64,000 nucleotides of DNA, taken from assembly GCA_963691705.1 (NCBI GenBank), contig OY829541.1, forward strand, positions 69,473,189 to 69,537,188. Reading direction: 5' to 3'. Positions 1 to 12,100 of this stretch are shown in pieces. A program made the translations under genes and the position numbers. Numbering within the stretch: the stretch's first letter is position 1; each line of letters opens with the position of its first letter. Below the pieces are notes generated by a model. The model made no database searches and had not been told where the DNA came from. It saw nothing but the letters and a program-made list of their open reading frames with translations. Origin of the DNA: Viola odorata. Lineage: Eukaryota; Streptophyta; Magnoliopsida; Malpighiales; Violaceae.

Positions 1-99
1 GCAGATAAAACTGAAATACCCTAAATCTAAGAATTCCAAACCTGACACTACAAAACACAATCCTATCATCTAACACTTGTAGAAAAAAAAGGTTTGGGA

Positions 100-1371
100 T
101 TAATCTTCTAATGCAGCAGCTTCTTCTTCATCCGGCATGCACACCCGACATTGTTTGTGGTAGGAAGGATTGAAAGCGGTGCAAAGATCACATGCCCAGT
201 AATCTATCACTCCAACATCAGGTAACCCATTCTCCAATGCTACAAGCAGCTTCTCAAAGTAGTTCTGTGTCACAGTTGTAAGTCCAGCTAGTTCCGCCCG
301 GAATTCGTAAAATTCCATCAATTGGCATTCATCAAATTTCTTCGATTCATCACCATCGCCATCGCCAAGAAACCTTTGCAGTCCTGTCTCGGTCATATGA
401 TGAAGCTTCTCCAATGCAGACTCTGCCTCTCCTTGCGTGTACCCGAAGAACTGTTTCTTAACAGGCTCATCCTCGGGGAAGTGGTACCCGTACACATAGC
501 TCCATTGCAGAGTACGCCTGCATTCGATAACCTGTTTCCATGCCTTTGTTATGGACTCTAATTGCGCCTCCTCAGGTTTCGCAAACTTCAAGCTCAGCTT
601 TTTGAATTGCTCCTTCTCCAATTTCAGATAATCTGATAAAGCTTTGAGCTTTGAATCTCTGTTGGCATCCCATCTTTCAAAATAATGAATAAATTTCTCT
701 CGTGATTGCTTTGCGTTGTTTTCTCTGTTTTTCTTCTTCTTGTCACAATACCCGTTACAGATCGTATGCGTCCCAACAGGACAAAGGCAAATCCAGCAAA
801 ACGAATGAAAACAAATCGTGCATCTCATTGCCATACACCCTTGATCATGTTCGATGGGTCGCTTGCAATTGGGGCATGGCTTGCAATGCTTAAGAATGTA
901 ATTCACATTTTCAGCCTCAGCATTGTTCTTCAGGATCCATTTCTTCATCGTATCGCAATCTACAGGACGATGCCCTTCCTCATTGCAGTTGAAGCAGAAG
1001 CTAGTCAAGCAATCACAAACAACATCAAAACTGCCTTTCACATCATGAATCTCCACCGCATTCACGCAATTCGCACCAGGACACCACTTTAACATCCTAT
1101 TATGCTCCACATACGACTTGATAAGGAATTTCTCATACTTATTCCTATCCTCAAAACCCACAACCAGATCAACCAAATCCTGACCCACTGCCGCAGAACA
1201 AGTAGGTTCAGGACATCTCAGGATCAAACACCCAAAACCATCATTATTAATCGAAGTACTAATGTAGATTGACCAACAATTGTTACAAAAAGAATGACCG
1301 CAAGAAATCCATTTGATCTCATCACCATAACAAGACACAAAACATATCCCACACCTAACCTCAATCTCCAT
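100..1371 (-). CDS. ARIADNE-type RBR E3 ubiquitin ligase, 423-aa open frame lacking its leader
   Basis: RBR (RING1-IBR-RING2) ligases take ubiquitin from an E2 onto a RING2 cysteine and then pass it to substrate. The frame starts at the edge of RING1 (Cys7, Cys10, then the CGHSFCNNC run) and continues through an IBR zinc cluster. RING2 includes CPNC and HDQGC, whose last Cys (about residue 179) is the expected catalytic cysteine. The Ariadne helical region follows, then a RanBP2-type finger at the C-terminus (W-x-C-x2-C-x10-C-x2-C, with CDLC and CRVC). No intron is visible, as in the intronless (retroposed) ARI subgroup of plants. The usual acidic leader and UBA-like region are present upstream but in another frame (see the 1372-1717 entry). 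The ATG at 1371 is therefore probably internal to the ancestral gene. The RBR core has all its zinc ligands, so a shortened active protein is possible; otherwise this is a young pseudogene. Confidence 0.75.
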   Translation of the reverse strand: MEIEVRCGICFVSCYGDEIKWISCGHSFCNNCWSIYISTSINNDGFGCLILRCPEPTCSAAVGQDLVDLVVGFEDRNKYEKFLIKSYVEHNRMLKWCPGANCVNAVEIHDVKGSFDVVCDCLTSFCFNCNEEGHRPVDCDTMKKWILKNNAEAENVNYILKHCKPCPNCKRPIEHDQGCMAMRCTICFHSFCWICLCPVGTHTICNGYCDKKKKNRENNAKQSREKFIHYFERWDANRDSKLKALSDYLKLEKEQFKKLSLKFAKPEEAQLESITKAWKQVIECRRTLQWSYVYGYHFPEDEPVKKQFFGYTQGEAESALEKLHHMTETGLQRFLGDGDGDESKKFDECQLMEFYEFRAELAGLTTVTQNYFEKLLVALENGLPDVGVIDYWACDLCTAFNPSYHKQCRVCMPDEEEAAALED

Positions 1372-1717
1372 CCCCTGTTTTTCCTTCCCTGTTTTTCCAA
1401 AGAACCCACTTTTTCACGAACCTCATTCTCATCATCAAACCAAACATCAGTAACTTTACTAACAGACCAATTGTAATTACGCAGTAAAATACTTGCCTCA
1501 AGTTTTGATACGGACAGGACGGTAGACAATTCAGCAATGTCATCCTTCATCCGCTGCAGTAAATCGATTTGGTTGAGGACCCTGTAATTTTTTGGGGGAA
1601 TTTCGGGGGATTCGATCACCTCATTGATTAGTTGTTCGAAGAAGGTTCCATTTTCATCATCGGAGGGACTGGTTTCAATAAAATCGCCAAGATCGTCGTC
1701 GCTGTTGTAGAATCCAT
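1372..1717 (-). pseudogene. out-of-frame N-terminal part of the ARIADNE gene
   Basis: Read on the minus strand this encodes an acidic leader (YNSDDDLGDFIETSPSDDEN). A UBA-like helical segment follows (LLRNYNWSVSKVTDVWFDDE), which is characteristic of ARI proteins just before RING1. It belongs to the ORF at 100-1371 but two breaks separate them. The only plausible ATG (1715-1717, reading M-D-S) is one frame away from the acidic leader, so a base seems to be missing near 1709-1714. A second shift lies at about 1372-1385, where the leader frame runs past the RING1 start. A tandem repeat of gaaaaacaggg sits at this second break and could have promoted slippage. Either two real indels have disabled the gene or the assembly has lost single bases here. 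Confidence 0.65.
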
Positions 1718-1792
1718 GTGTATCTTCCGCTGCTGCGCCGCATCTCTAGCTGAGTTGTGTAATAGAAGTTATTTCCTTCTGCTAACATTCTA

Positions 1793-2045
1793 CTCCCTCT
1801 GTCCTTTAATGTTTGTCTTCCTCGCATCCCAATATTCAGTAGGGAACACATATCGAGAAGGCCGGATGAGGCACTATTTGACCCCAAAAAAATTCGAATT
1901 TTTTTGTGAACGTACGTTAATCCTGAACGTACTTCCCAGAAAAAATTAGGGACAAAATTGTCTCAAATAGTGAGTCTACCGGCCGTTTTAAGATACGTGT
2001 CGAAACAGTAAAAACAAAAGCTAAAACGACAAACATTGAAGGGAG
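1793..2045. mobile_element. Stowaway-type MITE upstream of the first ARIADNE copy
   Basis: Terminal inverted repeats begin ctccctctgtcctttaatg and end with its near complement cattgaagggag, flanked on both sides by TA. This fits the TA target duplication and CTCCCTC termini of Tc1/mariner-derived Stowaway elements. The interior is strongly self-complementary (a core near 1875 pairs with one near 1965). It is related to the element at 55644-55876. It lies less than 100 bp upstream of the damaged ARIADNE start and could affect that promoter. Confidence 0.8.
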
Positions 2046-3170
2046 TAAAAGTAAAAGCCGGACTATGTCTATGAGTATAAAGAAACCGAAAATCTGGGTT
2101 CTGTTTGAGTCGATCCACAACAAGTCGAGTAAAACACTTTATCTATATGAAAAATCTAAAATCCTTGGGCAATATTTATTTATTATACTAAATAGATATA
2201 AAAATTATAAATTAAAAAACTCGAACTTGAAATCTAATATTAAAAATAAAAATATTTTCTTTTAAACTCTTTTTTTTTGTATGGTTGATGAAGAATTTTT
2301 GAAGTATGATAATAATAAGTAAATAAATATCAGTTTTTTTAGATTTCTAATTCAATCTATTGAAATCTTCCTTTTGTCTTGAAAGTTAATGATGATATGA
2401 TTTGACTAAATCAATTCAAATCTAATCTAATTAGGAATAATTAAAAGTAAAAAAACTAATTTCAATTTCATTCTCAATGTCACGGACCAATCCTTTGAAG
2501 CTACTGAGGATTGTGTTCACGTACTCTCTCTATAGGAACTAGTCTTTTATACACACCTTAGACCTACCTTAGACCTGTGCCATCAAAGAAGAGAAGGTTA
2601 AAAGCCACATGAAGCAATATAGGTTATCTTATAGGCACATCATTGCGTAATCACATAAACAATAAGACACAACAACCATGAAAGACATCTCTTTATTCAC
2701 GATAGTAACAATAAGGGCCAAAAAGTAAGTAGATAAGAGGGCCGCTCGTACAAGGCTGATTCAAAACACTCTTTCAATGAATAACCGAGCTCATGACACA
2801 AAGGAATTGATTACTCACTCCCTCAATCCGATTACAAAGATTACGATATAAGCTCACGTTAAGGTTAAGTGGTCATGGGCTTGAACAATATCCTGGACAA
2901 GCTTATACCTTAACTGAGACGGCATGATTTTAAGTTCAAATTTCTTATAATCTAGTCGTGAAGAAAAGATAGCTCCACGATAAAAATAAACATCTAAATA
3001 TCTATACAATGAGTTTTTTTTTGTTTCTTTTACTTTTAAACTTATTTACCATAGGATTCGTAACACAATTATCTTAAGTCTTAAATAAATTAAACAGGTT
3101 AAAAAACGCAGACATTAGCTAAAAACATGGAAACAATGGTGAAGTTTGAAAAGCTTTCCTAACTTTTTTA
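2046..3170. other. intergenic, no gene seen
   Basis: AT-rich sequence with no convincing coding frame on either strand and no recognised element. It separates the first MITE from the long-TIR element at about 3.18 kb. Confidence 0.5.
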
Positions 3171-3177
3171 TGAAAGG

Positions 3178-4160
3178 CTAATAGGTACTCCCTGAACTAT
3201 TAGTTAACAACAAAAAGACCCCTGAACTTTCAATTTTAATATTTCACCCTCCTGTACTATTTTTTGGGTGCAATTAACCCCTTCTACTAATTCCATCCAT
3301 CATCAGGTGACTCCGTCGCCTCACTTTTCTCGTACCAAAATTATTAAAAGTTGATATTTTATTTCAAATGTATTCGTTAATTAATTAAAATTGAAATTGA
3401 AAAAAGAAACAAAATTAATTAACAACCACATATAACTTTCCATCTTTCTCTTCAACTCCCTTCCAATCAAGAATTGAGCCTCACAATCACTAGCCAATAT
3501 CTTTTCCCTCATGCCTCTCTTCGTTGATAGTTCGATGTTCTGGTATCCTAAGCGTAGAGGAATTACATCAATCCATTCCGAATTTGGTGGTTAAACTCTA
3601 CTACGGTGAAGATACTGTAGGGAGGTCTTCTTTAATCATTAAGAATGGATAATCCGTTCCCTGTGTCTTTCTTTCTATTATATTCTATCTCATAATAGTA
3701 TCATACTGCGATATTTGAGAATCACCGTGTGTAAAACTAAATCCAACTTTTTATGAATTTGTTAGTTTTTGGATTTAATGTGTTTTTTATTAGTGCAAAA
3801 TGTTGAGGAGGTAAAAAAGGAAAATAATTAAATAAATTAATGTTAATTTCTTATTTTGTGTTAGTCAGTAATTAATTATAGAAACGATTTAATTTGGTTG
3901 TTAAGAGAAATTATTAGTTTTATTAATTTTAAAAATGAATAAATTAAGGATTACATTAATTTTGAAATAAAAAGCATAAAAACTGGGGGAAAATGTTGAT
4001 ATACGTATATATCTAATCAACTGATGATTTGAACGGACAGAATTGAACTGAAAGAGTTAATTGCACCCAAAAAACAATACATGCGTGAAATCTTAAAATT
4101 GAAAATCGAGAGGGTCTTTTGCCGTTGACCAATAATCTAAGGGGTAAAGTACCTATTAAT
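3178..4160. mobile_element. about 1-kb non-autonomous DNA element with TIRs of about 140 bp
   Basis: The left end (about 3178-3320) reads taataggtactccctgaac and contains ttttttgggtgcaattaac. The right end (about 4030-4160) repeats the same order in inverse complement, including gttaattgcacccaaaaaac and gtacctattaat. The arms are roughly 75-80% similar by eye. The interior is AT-rich, with a possible captured fragment near 3500-3660, but no transposase was recognised. Long TIRs suggest a Mutator-like origin; I could not define a clean target duplication. It sits between the two broken ARIADNE copies. Confidence 0.6.
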
Positions 4161-4353
4161 TTTGCAAAAAAGAACAAAAAATATTGAACTAGGGCACAAA
4201 ACAAACCAAATGAAACTTTAAAAAAAAAACCCATCTCAAGAACACTTATTTCACTGCTGGTCTTCTTCCTCGTCTTCTTCATAACAGATTTCACATACTA
4301 TTGCTGTCCTTGAATTGGAATAACTGCATGCCACACAACTCCAAGCTCCTCCA

Positions 4354-5705
4354 TCACAACTCGCACCGAACAGCGTCAGTAAGGTTCACATTGGTGCAAT
4401 TTTGACAATGCCAATCACCCTGATGTGTATCCCATGCTGCAGGTCTTGCGTTTTCGGGACGTATATACGGTACTGCAGGTATTACGTTTACGGGAACGGG
4501 AGGTATATCCGGTAATGCAGGTACCGCATTTGCGGGAGTCATATAAGTACGCCTTCTTTGATTTGTCCATCCTTCTGCTCGGAGTCTGCTGTATTCTGCC
4601 ATCTTCAGCTTCTTTTGGCTGCTAAGCTCTTCCTCGAATGCAGGACACCCCTTTGAAGTCACATCTGACAGTCCATTCTCTAGTCCTGTAACCAAATTCT
4701 GAAAGTAATGTTTGGTTACACCAGTAAGACGAGTCAATTCTTTCCGAAAGGTTTGAAAGTCATCTGGTTGAAGCAGCTGGCTACCGGATTCGGGGTCATC
4801 AGGTGTACTATTATTAGTCAGGAATTTCTTCAGATCGTCTCTGCACGACTATGAAGCCTCTCCACTCTGGATTCTGCCTCCCCTTGCAAGTACTTAAACA
4901 GTTTCTTCTTAGGATTCTCCTCCTTGGGTATGTGGTAGCCGTATCCATAGGTCCATTTCAGCACTCGCCTGCATTCAACAATCTGCTCCCAAGCCTCGGT
5001 TAAGAATTCAAGCTCCGCCTCAGTTATGCCATAGATGCACTTAATCTCCTTGGCATGGTTGCTTTGCACATTCTTTAAATCTGTCACAGCAATTTGCCTC
5101 GACTTTTTGTTGGCTGCCCAACGATCGAAATAATGTTGGTACCGGAGTAAATCTAGCCTCAAGGAGGGACCTTCAACATAAGCATTGCACGCTGCACCAT
5201 AACCATGGACTTCCCAATCTTGAAGGCACATCCAGCAAAATTGATAGGAACAAGGTCTGGAGCAGTTCATGTGCATACACCCCTCGTTCTTCTCAATTGG
5301 TCGGGTACATTTAGGGCAAGGTTTGGTATAAGCTTTCTTCCAAATCTCGTTATCAGATTCCGAATTATTCCTTGCAATCCACTTGACTACCATATCACAA
5401 TGCACAGGCCGGTGCCTCACCTCGCAACAATTCCAGCAAAAACTATGAGGGCACAGGCAAGTAACATCAAAACTTGCATCCCCTGCCTCGAAATCAATAG
5501 CGAATTCGCAACGAGGAGCAGGACACCACTTCCTCTTCTTGTTACCTTCCACATAAGACCTAACCAGGAAATAATCATACTTTTTCTTACCTTTCTCGAA
5601 CGCCAATTCGCTCACAATGTCATCTCCAACAGCAACAACACATGATGGCTCCGGACATCTCAATGAGACATCCCAGCCAGGCAAAAAAGGAAGAAAAAAG
5701 AGCAT
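4354..5705 (-). pseudogene. truncated, frameshifted ARIADNE-type RBR ligase copy
   Basis: This second intronless RBR copy is related to the one at 100-1717 but carries three lesions. First, homology begins at LRCPEPSC, in the second half of RING1; nothing resembling the first RING1 ligands or the leader is found up to about 6.1 kb. Second, the frame is lost at about 4845-4850: one frame stops shortly after HSRAETI, while the family sequence DDLKKFL continues in another, consistent with loss of one base. Third, the RanBP2-type finger reads W-x-C-x2-C-x10-C-x2 and then TGA, exactly where the fourth Cys is expected. IBR and RING2 are otherwise well preserved (CPKC, NEGC with the catalytic Cys, CWMC). 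A proline-rich insertion (PALPDIPPVPVNVIPAVP) precedes the finger. Without RING1 it cannot bind an E2 normally, so I call it a pseudogene. Confidence 0.85.
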
Positions 5706-6123
5706 ATTCTACAGAACTAACACTGATTGGGTTTAGCGTAAACATTTCTTACTGTTCGCATCATCCAAGAAGTTAGCATAGAAACCAAGCTTAAGTGTGC
5801 CAGCTAGACCTTAATGCTTCGATGAGGGATGATATCATCGGTATTATCTTTAAGTAAAAAAAGAAAGAGCAATCTGATAAAAGGATCAACAAATTGGTCA
5901 ACTGCTAATCAAGACTTTTTTTTTTATATATAAAAAATTTATTATTATGATCTGAGTCGCGGAGTTAATGCTAAAAACAATTCTCATTCAGTCCAGTTAA
6001 ACTATACCGACGAAAATTGTGCAATGAAGCAAAGAGGTTTTTCCAAAATGAATAATTACAGTAGGATGATATAGGCTCAAAAAAATAATTAAGGATTATA
6101 CAACAGAAGCTCTTTACAGGGGT
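5706..6123. other. gap between the ARIADNE pseudogene and SEC3; probable SEC3 3' UTR at the right
   Basis: No RING1-coding sequence or other gene is visible. The AT-rich part nearest 6123 is the expected 3' untranslated region of the minus-strand SEC3 gene. Confidence 0.45.
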
Positions 6124-9100
6124 TTACATGGATGCCAAGAGTTCCCTCATCTCTGACACGGAAGGGACGTTCTCGTTTGGATAGATCTTTGCAACGAGTT
6201 GGACAAAACTGTCGTACTTGTCCAAAAACTCTTTCTGCAAAATTAAGATGAAGTAACTCAAATCAGTAACGGAAGCATTTTAACTGAAGTAATGGCTTAT
6301 CATAGAGCAGAAACACAAATCCCATAATAACTTCATCTCCATATCTCGGAAAGAATGAAAGAAAACATCATCATCATGAGGACAAATCAGAACACAAACA
6401 CGTCATAAACTCAACATGATCTTTAGTTTGTGAGGCCCACGCCAACAGACACTGCTCCATTCATAACTATCGTGTCTCAGTTTTCAACTATCAATCAACA
6501 CATAGGGTTTATGGTTTCATGGCGACACAAGCATAGACAGCTACCCTTATCAGTAAATAAGAGAAGTGAAGATGGCCTATATATGTAAGTTATGTGCTTA
6601 AGTGCAAAGAATCACTTCAGCTGGAGGAATCCTATAACCCATTATCGTAAGAAAAAAACTTTCCATAGAAGCATTCCATTGCGAGGCCCTAAGATTTAGT
6701 AAGAGACTTACTTTACATTTATCCCATAAAGAAGGTAACAGTTCTTCTGAAGTCAAGTTCTTCTGCAACTTCTTGTACATCGCACTAATAGACTTGTCAA
6801 CCTGTAGAAGCGAGATCAAGTAATTATGGGAGTTGTTTCAGCAGTGACAGTGAGCAATAAGATTTCAAAGGCATGACTTACCCCAGATAAACTAGATTTT
6901 AACATCTTCCGGAGATCCATTTTAGACAATCCAAGCTGGAAAGGAATCTAAACCAAAAAGAAAAATAAAACCAAATTGTTTAGCAAGTTTAGAAACTCTC
7001 TACAATGACATGTTCACCCAAAATATCTTAATGAGGAAAAAATCAACACATTCCACATTTAGCAATAACCACAAGTGTCCCAATAAGGCAAACTGGACGC
7101 TAAGACATCTGATGAGGCACGTGCCGCATGTCCAAGAACATGAAATGGGAATCCTATTACACATTATTTCCCTGTCTGTGAACAATATTTCTTTTTATTA
7201 CAGCACAAATTTTCAAAGAAAAAAAAGGTCTCCCACAAACTTCCCGTAAAAGAACAGAATATGATGCATATAAATTCAAACCTTTCAACTATGAATTCAC
7301 AAGATCACCATCACACTGACCTCTTCTGGCGTTATTGTAAACATTAAATCCTCAATCTTGCGAGCAAACTGGAAAAGTCGTTCAAATTGCTGCAGAAGAT
7401 AGTATTAAGAAAAACACCATTAGAATTCACAAACATTAATGAATTAAAGGTAATAATGCAATAAAAACCCTTACAGGAAATAATTAGGTCTTACAAAGTA
7501 AATAATCATGCTGATATGCCGTGTACATGCTTGCTCATAGGCTTCACTCGCCTGGTGATAAAATTTTGCTAGTGTCGGCACCACATTAGCAAGGTCATAC
7601 AAGCTGCATGAAACTGCTTCTTATCAGCAAAGTAGACGATCAAAAGGCACAAAAAAACCTTTCACATATATATGTAATCTCAAAAATTACCTATTTTGAA
7701 ATGCAGCATAGTTCTCCAAAAGGAAAATGTCTGCATATTTTGGATCTGTTTGAGCAATCTTCTCCAGAGTCACAAACATAATGCTAACCTGTAAAAGGAT
7801 GACCATAATGTAAAACTGGAAGAAAGAGAAAAAATCAAACCGAACTACCTCTTGCAGAATAACTTAAGAACAACAAATGAGGAAGCATTCTTGAAAAGAT
7901 TACTCACAAATTTTGTATATGCCTGATCAACCAAATCCCTGGATTGTCCCTGGATGTACTGCTCCATACGAGTTGCAAGAGTAGCAAATCTATGTATGCC
8001 GGAAGAGAAGATTTTTTTATTAAAAAAATTTTAAAATTGGGACCAATCTACACATGATTACTTTATGAAACAAACACCAGGGTTTACACCATGGCAAAAC
8101 ATTTCAAAACTCTTGAAGTTTTACAAACCAGAAAAAGGGGGGAAAAAACTTTAAAACAAGCACATTCAACTAATAGAAGAAACACAGTCTACAATTAATA
8201 TGGAAAACACAATCCTTTAATATCTTGAGCTCACAGATAGCTTTAAGAAATTCAGATCCATTAGCCAGAAAATGTTGGCTTCTGAGACCATCTTTTTGTC
8301 AGCATTCTCAGTACAGCATTAACCAATACCTCATGAAAAATAGATATAATTCTGAAGGAGCGTCTTATTCCTAGTTCATTATCATTTGGTGAGGAGAAAT
8401 ACAGGATTTCCAATAGCACTTCAAGATGGTCAAATCAGATTACCTTGGAATGTACGACAAGACGCCCATCTGTCGTACATTACGCTCGTTTCTTTCAATT
8501 TGGTGGCAAGCTTCATCAACAAACTTCAATAACAAATCTCAAGGAAATCAGTACACACACAAGACTGAAGATAAAGAAGCCAGATCAGGGGCAAACAGTA
8601 GAAAGATAGCTTAGTGATATTCAAAGTAAAACATACACGGGCAAACTGCATCGAGATTCTTGACTCCAAGTCACCAAGCAAGAGTCTCACAAATCCCGCG
8701 GCATCAGCTTTTTGGCCAGAAAGATAGCGCTCGGTAATCCCATGCATGGATATGCAGCGCAGAGGATCAATCTTGTATGCCCAGTCAACAACAGCATAAA
8801 AATCTTCCTAAATTTTATCAAAAGAGGTCCAGAAGTTAACACTCGAGAATGTTAGGTGAAGTTGGAATTTAAGATGGCCTAACAGAAACATACCCAAAAA
8901 GATGCATGTCATTAATAATACAAAAACGTATTCACATAAAAGATGGCCTAACAGAAACATACCCAAAAAGCAGGCAAAGTACTTCCTAGCGAAGCTTGTA
9001 AAACAATATAATTTGGTTACCACCAGATAGGTAATAACTTGAGAGCAGGATATATGTTAAACATATTAAATTTCATGAAGCAAAAACTAACATTAGAGCA

Positions 9101-12100
9101 TTACAATTTTAATGCACTTCAGCATTAAAATTTGGTTTACTATATTTCCTGGTACATTTTGGACACCAAACAAAAGCTTGAACACCCATTATCCAGTCAT
9201 TTTTTCCTATATTGATGACTTTGACTGTCATGGCGACCTAACAATATATATAACAGCGATACATGCTGCAAAGACTAGCCTAAGGACAATAATAAACACG
9301 TTATTCCAATCCAGACACCACTGATGGAACTCCAAGTTTCCAGTTGAAACCAACTGTACATCAATTCAAAGGTTTAAAATGACCCGCTAAAGAGCTATGG
9401 CATTTTGAATTCAAAACTACTTATCCAATTAAATATGCTAAGAATTTGGCATCAATATAACAGAGATGTTTAGAACATTGTACACGGCAGACAATCTGAA
9501 CCTCAGAAATATATTCATATTCTAACGTGTACTCAGCAGACAATCTGACAATTCAGACACCTGTTATTTGCAAACTCACATATAAGAATAATTAGAAGTG
9601 CATGCACATAAATTTAAGGTATAATACCTGGATTCCGTCGAGCAATTCCTGAAGAGATTCATTTAGTGCAGCCAGGTCCGCAGAATTTTTCCCTAGGAGA
9701 TTTTTTAGGAAAAGAAGAAGATGAATTCCATTGTTTGAGTAGAGTGGCAGAGCAAATAATGGCATACAAATTCAGACTTAAGTAAAGGTTGATCTAACGA
9801 GGATTACCAGCTTTAGTGTCGTTTTCATCAATGTCCATGATACCCAAATCATCATCATCATTTGTATCGTTGTTATAACTTCCGCCTTTATTACCATTTG
9901 CTAGAGCTCCTGGAGGAGCAAGGGCAGGGACTTCAAAGCACATGAAGTGTGCAAAAAAGGAACTCTGCATTTTCAGCATGAAAGGTTAAGCTCTTAAATT
10001 TAACAGAAAGTAAAATAGCATAAACAACTCGAAAAAAATGTCAGTTTGTTTGAACCTCGTCTACAAGGAGTGGTATAAAAATTGTCAGCATCTTAGCATA
10101 AGCCTCAGAAACTGAAGACGTATCTGCATTACTTGCATTTTGACTGGAGCCCGATGAAGCTTCAAGCCAGACAGTTGGATTTCTTGATGCTTTCGTGCTG
10201 GCACGGAGCTCGTTAGCAAATTCGCGAGCCTGTAAAATGGATGTGATCTCTCTTAGAACTGAAAAGAGGAAAATAATTCTAGCCAAAATTCCTCTTAGAG
10301 ATCTTTTAGTTGAATGATACTAAGTAACAAATTAGTAGAAATCAAGATGACACCAATATTGCTTATAAAACTTTAATGCCAACACCATGCATAAAAAGAG
10401 AGGAAGTAACTCAACGCTAATCCAGTAAAAAGAGTTAGTTGCCTGACCTCCCGACGCAGAAGTAAGTTGAGGGAGCTACAATATGCTTTTCTCAAAGGAC
10501 CCAAGCAATTCTTATCAAGACTCTGGAGAAAAAAAGGAGGAAAAATATCATAAAAGGACAAAATGAAACAGAGACTTTGGTGCCCTTTGCAGGAACAACA
10601 GGTTCATGAGATAACCTTTAAATGTTGTAGAAGACGAGCATATGTCCTGCATTTGTATCTTAAATCCGCATGATCAGGCCTCTTCAACTGTCCCCGCTGT
10701 GTCAAAACCACAGATAGTATTAGAATCAATGATTACCGAGACGAAATCAGCATACAGCTGAACACTACCTGTGAAAAGTAACTCTTGTCACTAATCATGA
10801 AATCCACCAAACTGACAAAGTAGTTCCTCAAGAACTCTGAAGCTTTCCTAACAAAAGTAGATTTCAGTTTTTCAAGTTCTGCCCGCTTCTCTCTAACCTG
10901 AAAGAAAATCAGACAATTTTAGAAAGTAAAATTACGTGACTGAACAAGCAAGTCATCAAGTTCAACTCATTGCTCCTAAACTCTTAAATCACATCCACAG
11001 TTTGCTCTGTGTGAGATGTGCTTCTCATGACAAGAGGATCTTAGCCTTATCCAACTGAAGGGGGTCTTTATGTGTGACCTTAGGTCGCAATGTCGTTAAT
11101 AAAGCAAATTGCTAACAGGTAGCATGAGAATGTTAAATCATATCATTGCAATTCAGGTTAGCTCAGGAGCAGAAGATGCATTACTCAAAAGCTGCCAAAC
11201 ACAATTTTCTCAACAATCTGACAATCACACATGATAGAAGATTCAGCATAAACAACAGTCAAAGGGTGTACCGCACGCATGTTTGCATAAAGTGGATCCA
11301 AATTGGGTACTTGAAGACCACGTAGAGCACCACTTAACCACTCACATGCTTCAATATTTTGAAGCATTCGTGCCTCATCGAATGAACCTCCTGTTAGACA
11401 TGTTGCATACTGCAGCCAATGGAGTATTGTAAGAAGATAACCAAGTATAGAAAACATTTTCAAGTTAGCATGGAGGTGATGCGTAACATACTTCAGAAGG
11501 GACACGCAATCTTTCAAGTAACTTATCAAGTTCTTCAATGAGTGCAGTGTTATTTACAGACTGCATCTCCAACTTGTTATTGCGGGTTTCGATCTGGATA
11601 AGATACAAAGTTCACACGCTCTAAATAAAGCATCCTTCTTTCTCAATAAAATGAGATGTTCATTACCAAAAAAGAGTACTGAAATGCAAAATAGTACTTA
11701 GATAAAATCCTCTTTATGCATTTGCTTACTGATTCAATGTCTTCTCTCATATGTCTAAGTTTCACATTGAAGATACCTAACCATTCATCCATGTCATCAA
11801 CACAATTTGTTGCAGCCTCAAGCCCTTGCAACACCTGCCAGATTCAGCAATCATTGATCAAGTACAAAAGCTAAGCATTTGCTGTTGTAGGATCAACAAG
11901 TCATAAGTAATAAGATAAGCATGGACATGAAAAAAATCAACTTTGCATATCAACCTTATATGCACATTTGAAGTACCTCATCTATCATAGGTTCAGTTTC
12001 CAAAATAGCATGGACATTTGCTGCTTCCAGGGCAAGAAGCTCACGCTTCAACCTTTCAGAAAATGCCTCTGCTTCACCAATACCCATGACATAACTGCAT

